Assembly: GCA_002471225.1 (NCBI GenBank)
Contig: DKPO01000013.1
Location: forward strand, 77,664 to 94,344
Length of the DNA: 16,681 nucleotides
Direction of reading: 5' to 3'
From: Porphyromonadaceae bacterium UBA7332
GTDB lineage: Bacteria; Bacteroidota; Bacteroidia; Bacteroidales; UBA7332
A model generated the notes under the pieces. It saw only the letters and a program-made list of their open reading frames with translations, was not told where the DNA came from and made no database searches. Shown in pieces: positions 1-7,335 of this stretch. Position numbers and translations under genes: made by a program. How positions within the stretch are numbered: position 1 is the stretch's first letter; every line of letters starts with the position of its first letter.

Positions 1-22
1 AGTTCAACTCTCGTTCCCGCTA
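1..22 (+). tRNA. 3' end of a tRNA, cut by the window start
   Basis: The first bases read as a T-loop (TTCAACT, 3-9), the 3' half of a T-stem (CTCGT, 10-14), the 3' half of an acceptor stem (TCCCGCT, 15-21) and a discriminator A at 22. The visible AG at 1-2 can pair with the start of CTCGT. A terminator follows at once, which fits the end of a tRNA transcription unit. No CCA is encoded, as is common in Bacteroidota. The anticodon lies outside the window, so the amino acid cannot be named. The sequence resembles glycine tRNA ends, but the discriminator position does not match that well. Confidence 0.6.
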
Positions 23-24
23 CG

Positions 25-57
25 AAAAAGGAGATTCTTTTGAATCTCCTTTTTTTT
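25..57 (+). terminator. Rho-independent terminator after the upstream tRNA
   Basis: A 13-bp perfect stem (25-37 with 42-54) has a TTTT loop and runs into a T tract ending at 57. It sits three bases after the tRNA 3' end and would end that transcript. Confidence 0.9.
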
Positions 58-740
58 GTCTCCTGAAATAAGATCCGGATTCTTAAGATCCGGTCAAACA
101 GTTATGGGTGTGTTTAAAATTAGATTGAACTACGCATAAATTTTGTATAGTCTACACAAGAAGAATTTTATATCCCGAACTCCTCTAAAATCAGCTCCGA
201 AAGCTTTAAATTTTGTTTCATTCCCATCAGCTTTAGGATACAAGTACAAATACAAAAGAGACTTTATATTTGCACTTCACTTATTGGACAAAATTATAAT
301 AATCACTTGATTAAATACACCTCACTTTTTATATTACAAGATACTTATGTTTAAGATAGACTACTGTGCTATTAGATTCCTTTTTGTGACTATAAATAAT
401 TTACAGTACAGTAGATATATTTTTTCTTATAGTCAGATTAATTAATTTACTACTGAGAATAAAAAGTGCGGTGTACGTCGCACTGAATTGCGAAGTAGGT
501 CGCACAAAAGTGCGAAGTACACCGCATTTTTGTGCGACCTACAGTTAACAAATAAATACAAGCGCAAAAAATATTAGCCAGCCTTTGAAATAAATTAGCA
601 ATCAGTCATTTACATATTATTTCTACTCAAAAAAAATCAGAGTTGTACGCTACATCTAATTAATATCGGACAGTTAGCAGAGAATTGCATATAGTAAAGC
701 AAATACCAGTACTAAACAACGCTTACAGGTTAATGACCTA
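58..740. other. Gene-free AT-rich intergenic region
   Basis: About 680 bases lie between the plus-strand tRNA terminator and the terminator of the minus-strand tRNA-Arg. I find no convincing ORF, no tRNA and no insertion-sequence end. The only clear structure is the 22-nt repeat block at 455-542. Two weaker features are a duplicated AAGATCCGG (about 68-92) and an imperfect inverted repeat, 361-370 with 405-414 (9 of 10 bases). Confidence 0.6.
455..542. repeat. Four 22-nt degenerate units forming alternative hairpins
   Basis: The block divides into units of exactly 22 nt: 455-476, 477-498, 499-520 and 521-542. Units 2 and 3 are the most alike: both start GTCGCAC and end GCGAAGTA plus one base. 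All four carry a TGCG-type core four or more bases before a terminal TAC or TAG. Two inverted repeats cross the block. One is a 15-bp perfect pair (495-509 with 528-542, GTAGGTCGCACAAAA and its complement). The other is a pair with one extra base (461-476 with 517-531). Their right arms overlap at 528-531 and one hairpin encloses part of the other, so the two folds compete. The block is GC-rich against very AT-rich flanks. It could be a short interspersed palindromic repeat, a protein-binding array with two-helical-turn spacing, or a structured RNA. Confidence 0.75.
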
Positions 741-776
741 AATAAAAAAGACCTGTCCGGGTATTGGACAGGTCTT
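741..776 (-). terminator. Rho-independent terminator of tRNA-Arg
   Basis: An 11-bp perfect stem (748-758 with 766-776) has a 7-nt loop. On the minus strand it is followed by TTTTTTATT. It lies 13 bases beyond the tRNA 3' end. Confidence 0.9.
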
Positions 777-789
777 CTTGTATTCTTAG

Positions 790-861
790 TACCTCTGAGC
801 AGAATCGAACTGCTATCTAACGTTTAGGAAACGCTTGTTCTATCCGTTGAACTACAAAGGC
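790..861 (-). tRNA. tRNA-Arg (anticodon CCT)
   Basis: Read on the minus strand, 72 nt fold into a full cloverleaf. The acceptor stem is GCCTTTG with CAGAGGT (G-T pairs at 1-72 and at 5-68). The D-stem is GTTC/GAAC. The anticodon stem is AGCGT/ACGTT around the loop TTCCTAA, so the anticodon is CCT and reads the AGG arginine codon. The T-stem is AGCAG/CTGCT with loop TTCGATT, and the discriminator is A. CCA is not encoded. It has its own promoter and terminator and is transcribed alone. Confidence 0.93.
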
Positions 862-871
862 AAAAGTGCTT

Positions 872-900
872 CAAATATACAAAAAAAGTAAATTTACAAG
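872..900 (-). promoter_or_regulatory. Bacteroidota-type promoter for tRNA-Arg
   Basis: The minus strand carries TATATTTG (872-879), an exact match to the Bacteroidota -7 element TAnnTTTG. CTTG lies 17 bases further upstream (897-900) as a possible -33 element, a little closer than the usual 19-20. The -7 box ends 10 bases before the tRNA. Confidence 0.6.
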
Positions 901-917
901 CAGACTTATAGGAAAAT

Positions 918-963
918 AATAACAACAGGCCTTCATTTCTGAAATTCAGAACCTGTTGTTATT
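918..963 (-). terminator. Probable terminator of the GH20 gene
   Basis: A 12-bp perfect stem (918-929 with 952-963) contains an inner small hairpin (about 936-950). It lies just past the GH20 stop codon. The T run after it on the minus strand is short (ATTTTCC), so termination may be incomplete. Confidence 0.65.
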
Positions 964-974
964 AAAATCTTGTT

Positions 975-3326
975 TTATTTTAAATCTTTCGCGTTAACTT
1001 CAATATTCCGAATTTTACCTTTAAATCCATTTTGTGAAGCCCCTATATTCTTAAGAGGAAAAACAAGTGTTTTTTGAATATACATTGTATTCTCCTTACC
1101 ATTCAAATCATAAGCTTTACGAACTTCGCCTTCTAATCGATCTATCAATTTATCATTCACAAATAACGATGTACCTTTGCTATTTCCTTCTATACGTATT
1201 TTATGCCACGTATTTGCCTGAGGAGCATAATTGAATGTGTAAGTATATCCATCTCGCTTAAAGCCAATCTTTCCTGATCGAGCTTCATTTAAAATAACAA
1301 TTGCATTAGCTGACGAAAATAAGATTGCATTAAAATCCTGAATTCCTTCAGGCATAATCTCAAAACTTACTGAATAATCATATCCTATTTCTTCAATCGG
1401 AGTTTCTGCGTATGACCCATTTTGAAGTAACAACCCTTCTCCTTTTCTCATTTTTGCATTATACAATTTTATGCCATCTTTCTTTCCTTTGGCAAAATCA
1501 TAAGACATTACAGGACCTTTACTTTGCGGGTAAATAGCCATCAGATTCAGTCCGGGAGCTTCATTTGTAAGTTTTGCTACTTTTTCAAAATCTTCATATG
1601 GACGAAGAGAGTCTGTTCCGGTCCACATTTTTTGAGCCAGCATTTGCATAGCCGGAAATGCGCGATGATGAACATCTTTCTCTGAAATTCCGTTTCCGCA
1701 ATGATCATTCCATACCGCAAACATACCTCCTGAAATATTTGGATGTCCGTATGCAAAAGTCTGATTTCCTATTTTATTAGGTTCCCAATTTTTATAAAGG
1801 TTTTTCAGATTCAGATAATCATAGTAATACCCGGCTGCAGGTACAATGTACAACCATCCGTCAGGCGTACTGATCAACTCATATCCTTGTTCGATCATCT
1901 CTTTAGGGTCTGCATAACCATTATACCAGGCATTCATAATTACCCCCTCTGAAGTAACGGGTGTTTTACCTTTTGCATGTGTTAAGGCCCCCCATACACG
2001 AGCACGTTTCCCTAACTTCTGTATATGTTTTATATAATGGTCTGTAAATTTACGGAACTCCTCTGCTACTTCTTTTGAATATTCGTCTGTACCTATATGC
2101 ACATCCGGACCTACGAATGCAGGGTTATCACCTGTAATATATTCTTCAAACAAAGCATCTAAAAAAGGATATACTTTCGGGTTAGCTAAATCTAAATGAT
2201 CCAGTCCGTACTTTTCACTACCTAATGAAGGGTCATAATGCGAGAATGCAAGCGAGTGTGCAGGCGCATCGATTTCAGGGATAACATTTACACCATATAC
2301 AGCTGCATTTCTTTGTAAATCGGCAAAGTCTTTCTTTTTATAAGAACCATCCGTTGCTGTCAAACCCGGATATGTTTCGCATTCTAAACGAAAAGCGGAA
2401 TAAGTACGTCCCCAGTCATTATGATGAAATTGAAGGAAGCCATTATCATTCAAATGTACCTGAAATTCATTCATCTTGTAGTAAGACATGATTTTCACAT
2501 AATCCTTCAGGAATTGTAATTTAAAGAACTTACGGGCCACATCAAGCATAAAACCTCTACGCTTATACTTTGGATAGTCACGTATAATCCCTGTCGGAAT
2601 ATTCTCTGCATAGCGATTCAACAGTTGCATCAATGTCCGGGTTCCCCAGAATGCACCTTTAGCATCGACTGCTTCGATACGAAATCCTTCATCCAGATAA
2701 AGTCGGTAACCCTCTTCGCCCAAGCTTTTATCTGTACTGTTTAACGTAACGTAGATATCTCCTTTCTGAAAATTTCCTTTCTTAATTTTATATTCATAAC
2801 CAACTTCTTTCAAGTCTGTAACGAAGGCTTGCATTTCATCTTCCAATTCATCAAAACCTGACGGGTCTATACAGATAGTACCTTTACGATTCAACGCAAT
2901 AGTACCATTTTTAGGAATCCATTCTCTTACTGCCGGAATAACTTCGGGATAATCAATCGTTGGTACTGATATCGCCTCACCTTTGACCTTCACTAACACA
3001 TTTTCCACATCCACCGATAAACCGTTCCTTTCATCTGTCAATTGGTATAGCAGATTCACATCGGCATCAACCAGCGGAGTATATATATTTCCGAGAGTAT
3101 CAATAACCGGATGTCTGTCAGAACCTTTCAATTTAATTTTGTAACCTGATGGCAATTGAGGTGCAGGTATGATTTTATCTTTCCCTGACACTGTCCCTAA
3201 AGAACGAATGGAAGATGCGACATTATTTAACTTTGTCAACGCCACACTATCTACCGGAGTTGCAGAAGCTGTTACTGATAGAGTTGCACAAAGCATCAAA
3301 CTCAGCATGGGGTACTTTTTTTTCAT
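975..3326 (-). CDS. Secreted glycoside hydrolase family 20 (beta-N-acetylhexosaminidase-like) with C-terminal LamG-like domain
   Basis: A 783-aa exported enzyme expected to remove terminal beta-linked N-acetylhexosamines from glycans in the periplasm or at the cell surface. Residues 1-22 form a signal peptide (KKKY, hydrophobic stretch, then TASA). Residues about 45-120 look like an atrophied bacterial Ig domain (pattern VID-G-IY-PL-DADV). Residues about 130-250 match the alpha/beta domain that precedes GH20 barrels. The catalytic barrel runs from about RRGFMLDVAR (256-265) to about 570. It contains HLNDN (291-295), PEIDAPAH (350-357) and HIGTDE (410-415), where D414-E415 is the substrate-assisted catalytic pair. 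The usual second Gly of HxGGDE is Thr. Residues about 610-780 resemble a concanavalin/LamG domain, probably for glycan binding. It is a single-gene unit between two terminators. The exact substrate is not visible. Confidence 0.9.
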   Translation of the reverse strand: MKKKYPMLSLMLCATLSVTASATPVDSVALTKLNNVASSIRSLGTVSGKDKIIPAPQLPSGYKIKLKGSDRHPVIDTLGNIYTPLVDADVNLLYQLTDERNGLSVDVENVLVKVKGEAISVPTIDYPEVIPAVREWIPKNGTIALNRKGTICIDPSGFDELEDEMQAFVTDLKEVGYEYKIKKGNFQKGDIYVTLNSTDKSLGEEGYRLYLDEGFRIEAVDAKGAFWGTRTLMQLLNRYAENIPTGIIRDYPKYKRRGFMLDVARKFFKLQFLKDYVKIMSYYKMNEFQVHLNDNGFLQFHHNDWGRTYSAFRLECETYPGLTATDGSYKKKDFADLQRNAAVYGVNVIPEIDAPAHSLAFSHYDPSLGSEKYGLDHLDLANPKVYPFLDALFEEYITGDNPAFVGPDVHIGTDEYSKEVAEEFRKFTDHYIKHIQKLGKRARVWGALTHAKGKTPVTSEGVIMNAWYNGYADPKEMIEQGYELISTPDGWLYIVPAAGYYYDYLNLKNLYKNWEPNKIGNQTFAYGHPNISGGMFAVWNDHCGNGISEKDVHHRAFPAMQMLAQKMWTGTDSLRPYEDFEKVAKLTNEAPGLNLMAIYPQSKGPVMSYDFAKGKKDGIKLYNAKMRKGEGLLLQNGSYAETPIEEIGYDYSVSFEIMPEGIQDFNAILFSSANAIVILNEARSGKIGFKRDGYTYTFNYAPQANTWHKIRIEGNSKGTSLFVNDKLIDRLEGEVRKAYDLNGKENTMYIQKTLVFPLKNIGASQNGFKGKIRNIEVNAKDLK

Positions 3327-3410
3327 TTAAAATCAAGAAGTTTTAAGGCAATTATTACTTTTTCGTCCAGTCTTTTTTTTACAAAACTGTCTATTTGTTC
3401 GAAATTTGTC

Positions 3411-3418
3411 CAAAAATA
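3411..3418 (-). promoter_or_regulatory. Candidate -7 element for the GH20 gene
   Basis: The minus strand reads TATTTTTG, an exact TAnnTTTG match, 84 bases before the GH20 ATG. No clean TTTG -33 box lies 19-20 bases upstream, only a T-rich stretch. A second possible -7 (CAGTTTTG, one mismatch) lies nearer the gene, 21 bases after the TTTG of the first. Either could be the real one. Confidence 0.35.
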
Positions 3419-3432
3419 CACAAATTAGACTA

Positions 3433-3474
3433 TAAAAAAAAGAGTCTGAGACTCAAAATGAATCTCAGACTCTT
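3433..3474 (-). terminator. Rho-independent terminator of the oxidoreductase operon
   Basis: A 12-bp perfect stem (3440-3451 with 3463-3474) is followed on the minus strand by TTTTTTTATA. It lies 17 bases past the stop codon of the gamma-subunit gene and separates the operon from the downstream GH20 gene. Confidence 0.92.
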
Positions 3475-3491
3475 AAAATAATATCTTCCTA

Positions 3492-4031
3492 TTATTTACC
3501 TATTGCATCCATTCCTTTCAGAATAGCCTGCTCATTTAAAGGTAATAACTTATGATGTCTTTCAGGAAGTGTTTTTTTCAAACCATTCATAACACTTTCT
3601 ATAGATACGATCGGGCAAAGTTTCAGATATCCGCCTAATATAATCATATTAAAGACTTTTTTCATATCTGCCTGTGAAGCAATATCCATGGCGTCTAAAC
3701 GATATACTTGAATATCCGTACGTGTCGGTGGTTTATGAATACCGTATCCGTCATAAATAAGAATACCTCCGGGCTTAACCTTACTCTCAAATTTATCCAA
3801 TGATGGTTGATTCAATACAATAGCCGTATCAAACTGATTCAATACAGGTGAGCTGATACGCTTATCGCTTACAATCACTGTCACGTTGGCTGTTCCTCCC
3901 CGTTGTTCCGGACCATAAGAAGGCATCCAGCTAACTTCTTTATTTTCCATTAAAGCAGAATAAGCCAATATTTTACCCATAGATAAAACACCCTGACCTC
4001 CAAATCCTGCAATTACTATTTCTTGAGTCAT
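3492..4031 (-). CDS. korC: 2-oxoacid:ferredoxin oxidoreductase, gamma subunit
   Basis: A 179-aa cytoplasmic protein, the gamma subunit of a pyruvate/2-oxoacid:ferredoxin oxidoreductase, the part that in this family helps bind CoA. The N-terminus has the glycine-rich signature GFGGQGV (9-15). The SYGPEQRGG segment (38-46) is characteristic of the family. It is the last gene of the operon, 17 bases after the beta-subunit gene, and a terminator follows. The order delta-alpha-beta-gamma is that of the OorDABC 2-oxoglutarate enzymes, which favours 2-oxoglutarate/succinyl-CoA as substrate. Database naming of close homologues as VorA/VorB-type leaves branched-chain 2-oxoacids possible. Confidence 0.9.
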   Translation of the reverse strand: MTQEIVIAGFGGQGVLSMGKILAYSALMENKEVSWMPSYGPEQRGGTANVTVIVSDKRISSPVLNQFDTAIVLNQPSLDKFESKVKPGGILIYDGYGIHKPPTRTDIQVYRLDAMDIASQADMKKVFNMIILGGYLKLCPIVSIESVMNGLKKTLPERHHKLLPLNEQAILKGMDAIGK

Positions 4032-4048
4032 AAAATCGATTTTTAAGG

Positions 4049-4810
4049 TTATCTGTCTTTAATATCACCAAGCGGGAAGTAAGGGAACATATTCTCTTCC
4101 ATCCATTTGTTAGCTTGATCCGGTGTCATTTTCCAACCTGAGCTACAAGTTGAAACGATTTCCACCAATGATGTCCCTTTGTTAGCCATTGAATTTTCAA
4201 AGGCTTTACGGATTGCCTTTTTAGCTCGTTTTACTCCAGGAGTTGTATGAACACTCTGACGAGTTACATAACAAGTTCCATCCAATAAAGCAACCATATC
4301 CGAGATTTTCAAAGGTGCACCTGTAACCTCTACATCACGTCCGTCAGGACAAGTAGCCGATTTCATTCCCGGTAGAGTCGTCGGAGCCATTTGTCCGCCA
4401 GTCATCCCGTATATAGCATTATTAATAAAGACAATTGCAATATTTTCGCCACGATTACATGCATGAATTGTTTCAGCCGTTCCGATCGCAGCTAAGTCTC
4501 CATCACCCTGATAAGTGAAAACCATTTTCTTCGGATTCAATCTTTTTACCGCTGTAGCCAAAGCCGGTGCACGTCCGTGAGCAGCTTCCTGCCAGTCAAT
4601 ATCCAGATAACGATAGATAAAAACACCACACCCTACCGGTGCGATACCGATCGTATCGTTTTCCAATCCCATTTCTTCAATTACTTCACCTATTAATTTG
4701 TGAACAACCCCATGGCTACAACCTGGACAATAATGCATCTGCGTTTCATTCAACAGATGGGTCGGTTGATAAACCATATTTTCGGGTTTAATTATCTCTT
4801 CTGATTTCAT
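4049..4810 (-). CDS. korB: 2-oxoacid:ferredoxin oxidoreductase, beta (thiamine diphosphate-binding) subunit
   Basis: A 253-aa catalytic beta subunit that binds thiamine diphosphate and an iron-sulfur cluster. CPGC (28-31), C61 and C222 are spaced like the four ligands of the proximal 4Fe-4S cluster in this family. GDGD (102-105) followed by NNAIYGMTGGQ (130-140) is the thiamine diphosphate/metal-binding motif. The protein takes a 2-oxoacid and CoA to acyl-CoA and CO2, passing electrons to ferredoxin, or runs the reverse carboxylation. Between it and the alpha-subunit gene sits a small membrane-protein ORF ending 35 bases upstream. Confidence 0.93.
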   Translation of the reverse strand: MKSEEIIKPENMVYQPTHLLNETQMHYCPGCSHGVVHKLIGEVIEEMGLENDTIGIAPVGCGVFIYRYLDIDWQEAAHGRAPALATAVKRLNPKKMVFTYQGDGDLAAIGTAETIHACNRGENIAIVFINNAIYGMTGGQMAPTTLPGMKSATCPDGRDVEVTGAPLKISDMVALLDGTCYVTRQSVHTTPGVKRAKKAIRKAFENSMANKGTSLVEIVSTCSSGWKMTPDQANKWMEENMFPYFPLGDIKDR

Positions 4811-4845
4811 TTTTCATTCGAAATTTACATAGCCAAAGCTACAGT

Positions 4846-5013
4846 TTACATAAAGAATTTCATGAAGTAGTGCATCAGTCTTACACAAATTGCAGCTCCG
4901 CCCGTATAATAGAATAATTTCATATCATCCGAGACAAAATAGATCACAATAGCTGCAAAAGTCAGCACTAAAAAAAGAATAAGCAATACAGTAGATATAC
5001 GCTTTTGTTCCAT
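4846..5013 (-). CDS. Small membrane protein embedded in the oxidoreductase operon (55 aa)
   Basis: This short ORF fills most of the 202-base gap between the alpha and beta genes. Its ATG shares a base with the alpha stop codon (TAATG), so it looks translationally coupled. It starts MEQKRISTVL and has one strong membrane span (about residues 7-27) flanked by positive residues, then SDD. A second hydrophobic, partly aromatic stretch (31-54, containing YYTGGAAICVRL) could be another span or lie on the membrane. It has no catalytic motif and a single Cys (43). I do not recognise a named family. Its place suggests it helps dock or couple the soluble enzyme to the membrane, but this is inference. 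The evidence that it is real is the stop/start overlap, the coherent hydrophobic design, and the fact that all flanking genes are tightly packed. Confidence 0.7.
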   Translation of the reverse strand: MEQKRISTVLLILFLVLTFAAIVIYFVSDDMKLFYYTGGAAICVRLMHYFMKFFM

Positions 5014-6092
5014 TACTTAATAACTTTCTCTTTTAAAGCAATTACCACCTCATCCGGAGAAGGAATCATTCCTCCCATGCGGCCGTAGTGCTCTACCGGA
5101 ATTTTACCATTAACAGCCAAACGGACATCTTCTACCATCTGACCTGCATTCATCTCAACTGTCAGCATACCTTTAACCTGGTTAGCCAGTTCTGCCAAAC
5201 GTTTTGTTGGGAATGGCCATAAAGTAATCGGACGAAGAATACCCACTTTGATACCTTCTTCGCGAGCAAGCTCAATTGCTTTCTGACAAATACGGGCTGA
5301 TGAACCAAAAGCTACAAATAAATAATCTGCATCTTCTGTATTCATTTCCTCGTAACGTACTTCATTCTCTTCTATTTGTTTGTATTTCGCCTGAAAACGA
5401 AAGTTATTTTGTTCCATCACAGCTGGATCAAGTTCCAATGATGTAATGATACGAGGTTGTCCACCTTTTGGTTTACCCATCGTACCCCATGGTGCGATCT
5501 CTGCAATTTCTTCATCTGTCCAACGCGGTTTCATCGGAGGAAGAACAACTTTTTCCATCATCTGACCAATAATACCATCAGTCAAAATCATCGCAGGATT
5601 TCTGTATTTGAAAGCTAAATCAAATGCCAACCCTACAAAATCAGCCATTTCCTGTACAGAAGAAGGAGCTAACGTAATTAGTCTGTAGTCACCATGACCA
5701 CCTCCTTTTACAGTTTGGAAATAATCAGCCTGACTTGGTTGAATAGTTCCTAATCCAGGACCTCCACGCATAACGTTTACAATCAGACATGGCAGTTCTG
5801 CACCGGCAAGATAAGAAATACCTTCCAATTTCAGACTTATGCCCGGACTTGAAGATGATGTCATCGCTTTTTTCCCACAACCTGCTCCACCGTACACCAT
5901 ATTGATTGCAGCTACTTCACTTTCAGCCTGAAGTACTACCATTCCGGTTGTGTTCCAAGGACGTTCATCCATCAATGTTTCCAATATCTCTGATTGAGGA
6001 GTAATCGGATAGCCAAAATAACCATCAACTCCATTACGAATTGCGGCATGGGCAATTGCCTCATTGCCTTTCATTAATTTTACTTCTTCCAT
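5013..6092 (-). CDS. korA: 2-oxoacid:ferredoxin oxidoreductase, alpha subunit (KorA/VorB type)
   Basis: A 359-aa alpha subunit holding the pyrimidine-binding and transketolase-C-like domains of the enzyme. GYPITP (27-32) near the N-terminus is the hallmark of the family. TSSSSPGISL (78-87) and RGGPGLGT (109-116) are further conserved segments that line the active site and the CoA path. The length fits stand-alone alpha subunits of four-subunit enzymes. The ferredoxin gene ends one base before its start codon and the small membrane ORF overlaps its stop, so the operon is tightly coupled. Close homologues are often named VorB (2-oxoisovalerate), while gene order resembles OorDABC (2-oxoglutarate); sequence alone does not settle the substrate. 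Confidence 0.93.
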   Translation of the reverse strand: MEEVKLMKGNEAIAHAAIRNGVDGYFGYPITPQSEILETLMDERPWNTTGMVVLQAESEVAAINMVYGGAGCGKKAMTSSSSPGISLKLEGISYLAGAELPCLIVNVMRGGPGLGTIQPSQADYFQTVKGGGHGDYRLITLAPSSVQEMADFVGLAFDLAFKYRNPAMILTDGIIGQMMEKVVLPPMKPRWTDEEIAEIAPWGTMGKPKGGQPRIITSLELDPAVMEQNNFRFQAKYKQIEENEVRYEEMNTEDADYLFVAFGSSARICQKAIELAREEGIKVGILRPITLWPFPTKRLAELANQVKGMLTVEMNAGQMVEDVRLAVNGKIPVEHYGRMGGMIPSPDEVVIALKEKVIK

Positions 6093-6093
6093 G

Positions 6094-6327
6094 TTACTCC
6101 TGTGTTTTTACTTTATAAACCGTAATACAACCATCCGGACATACAAAGCCGCAACTTGCACAGCCGATACAATCATCCGGTGTTTCCATGTAGGCGTAAT
6201 GATATCCTTTATCATTCACCTCTCTTTTTTGTAGCGCCAAAACATGAGTCGGACAAGCCACCACACATAGGTTGCAGCCTTTGCAACGCTCCGTATTGAC
6301 TACTACCATCCCTTTAAATTTTGCCAT
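6094..6327 (-). CDS. korD: 2-oxoacid:ferredoxin oxidoreductase, delta subunit (2x 4Fe-4S ferredoxin)
   Basis: A 77-aa bacterial-type ferredoxin subunit. It has two classic CxxCxxCxxxCP motifs, C15/C18/C21/C25 and C53/C56/C59/C63, so two 4Fe-4S clusters are expected. These would carry electrons from the thiamine-bound intermediate on the beta subunit to free ferredoxin. An extra Cys (67) follows the second motif. It is the first gene of the operon, with the alpha gene starting one base after its stop codon. A terminator for mazG lies about 60 bases upstream, so the operon probably has its own promoter in 6328-6385, though I see no clean TAnnTTTG there. Confidence 0.95.
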   Translation of the reverse strand: MAKFKGMVVVNTERCKGCNLCVVACPTHVLALQKREVNDKGYHYAYMETPDDCIGCASCGFVCPDGCITVYKVKTQE

Positions 6328-6385
6328 AATTCTGTACGATGCTTAATTTTTAAACTATATATAAGGTTAATGTATCTCTGACTAA

Positions 6386-6427
6386 TAAATAAAAAGGGAT
6401 AGCGGAGATAAAATCTTCGCATCCCTT
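6386..6427 (-). terminator. Rho-independent terminator of mazG
   Basis: An imperfect stem of about 14 pairs (6394-6409 with 6413-6427, one bulge and one mismatch) is followed on the minus strand by TTTTTATT. It lies 9 bases past the mazG stop codon and separates mazG from the oxidoreductase operon. Confidence 0.85.
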
Positions 6428-6436
6428 ATAACCTTA

Positions 6437-7231
6437 TTATTCTTTCTTTTTCTCCATTTGTTTTGCTTCATTCCATATTTCATCCATCTGAGCAAGCGTC
6501 ATATCTTTTAAAGATACGCCCATTTCATTTGCTCTTTTTTCGAGATAATTAAATCGAAAGATGAATTTTTTATTTGTACGCTCTAAAGCATTTTCAGGAT
6601 TTATCTTATAAAGACGGGCAGCATTAATCATACTAAAGAAAAGATCACCAAATTCTTCTTCCATTTTTGTCTGATCCATTGCTGAAATTTCGGTACGCAG
6701 TTCCTGAAATTCTTCATTAACCTTATCCCAGACCTGTTCTCTCTCATCCCAATCAAAACCGACATTCCGGGCTTTATCCTGAATCCGGTGTGCTTTAATC
6801 ATTGCTGGTAAGGCACTTGGAACGCCATCAAGGACAGATTTATTTCCATCTTTTTCTTTTAGCTTAATTTGCTCCCAATTCTGTTCGACTTCTTTTGCTG
6901 TATCAGCTTTTACTTCGCCATATATGTGAGGATGACGGAAAATCAATTTATCGCATAAAGTATTACAAACATCTGCAATATCAAATTGTTCCTTTTCATC
7001 GGCAATTTTAGCATAAAACAATATATGCAGCAAAACATCACCAAGCTCTTTTTTTATCATTGCGGGCTGATCATCGATCAAAGCATCACAAAGTTCATAT
7101 ACTTCTTCTACTGTATTGATTCGCAAACTTTCATTAGTTTGTTTACGATCCCAAGGACATTTCTCTCTTAAATCATCCAGAACATCCAATATACGTTCAA
7201 AAGCTTTCAGCTTATCTTCTCTTGTATTCAT
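6437..7231 (-). CDS. mazG: Nucleoside triphosphate pyrophosphohydrolase MazG
   Basis: A 264-aa cytoplasmic hydrolase that converts nucleoside triphosphates to monophosphates plus pyrophosphate, a house-cleaning role that can also affect the stringent response. It has the standard tandem layout of two MazG domains. The first carries CPWD (25-28) and the metal-binding acidic set E42, E43, E46 with E62 and D65 (helical ExxD). The second repeats it with E173, E174, E177 and E193, D196. Length is normal for the E. coli-type enzyme. It is transcribed alone from a near-consensus promoter and has its own terminator. The ATG at 7229-7231 begins MNTREDKLKAF, in line with the family's N-terminus. Confidence 0.95.
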   Translation of the reverse strand: MNTREDKLKAFERILDVLDDLREKCPWDRKQTNESLRINTVEEVYELCDALIDDQPAMIKKELGDVLLHILFYAKIADEKEQFDIADVCNTLCDKLIFRHPHIYGEVKADTAKEVEQNWEQIKLKEKDGNKSVLDGVPSALPAMIKAHRIQDKARNVGFDWDEREQVWDKVNEEFQELRTEISAMDQTKMEEEFGDLFFSMINAARLYKINPENALERTNKKFIFRFNYLEKRANEMGVSLKDMTLAQMDEIWNEAKQMEKKKE

Positions 7232-7304
7232 TCTCTTCTGACTAAGCTTATTAGAAATTGTATTCCTAAGTTATAAGAATATCAAATTCAATCTTCTATA
7301 TTTG

Positions 7305-7335
7305 CAAAGGTAAATTCTTTTATTTCCTACACAAA
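7305..7335 (-). promoter_or_regulatory. Near-perfect Bacteroidota promoter of mazG
   Basis: On the minus strand TTTG (7332-7335) is followed by 19 bases and TACCTTTG (7305-7312). This matches the Bacteroidota -33 TTTG / -7 TAnnTTTG consensus and spacing exactly. The -33 box is one arm of the 10-bp palindrome CAAACGTTTG (7332-7341), a possible operator. Confidence 0.75.

Noticed and set aside
68..92. Duplicated AAGATCCGG as a mobile-element footprint
   Set aside because: The copies are only 9 bp and closely spaced, with no element between them; it is probably chance or a small hairpin.
455..542. CRISPR-like array
   Set aside because: The 22-nt units abut with no spacers and are degenerate and palindromic, and no cas gene is present.
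58..861. Integration site of a mobile element at tRNA-Arg
   Set aside because: The region downstream of the tRNA contains no second copy of the tRNA 3' end, no integrase and no element-like genes.
1743..1952. Plus-strand ORF antisense to GH20
   Set aside because: It lies wholly within the GH20 catalytic domain and has no recognisable protein features.
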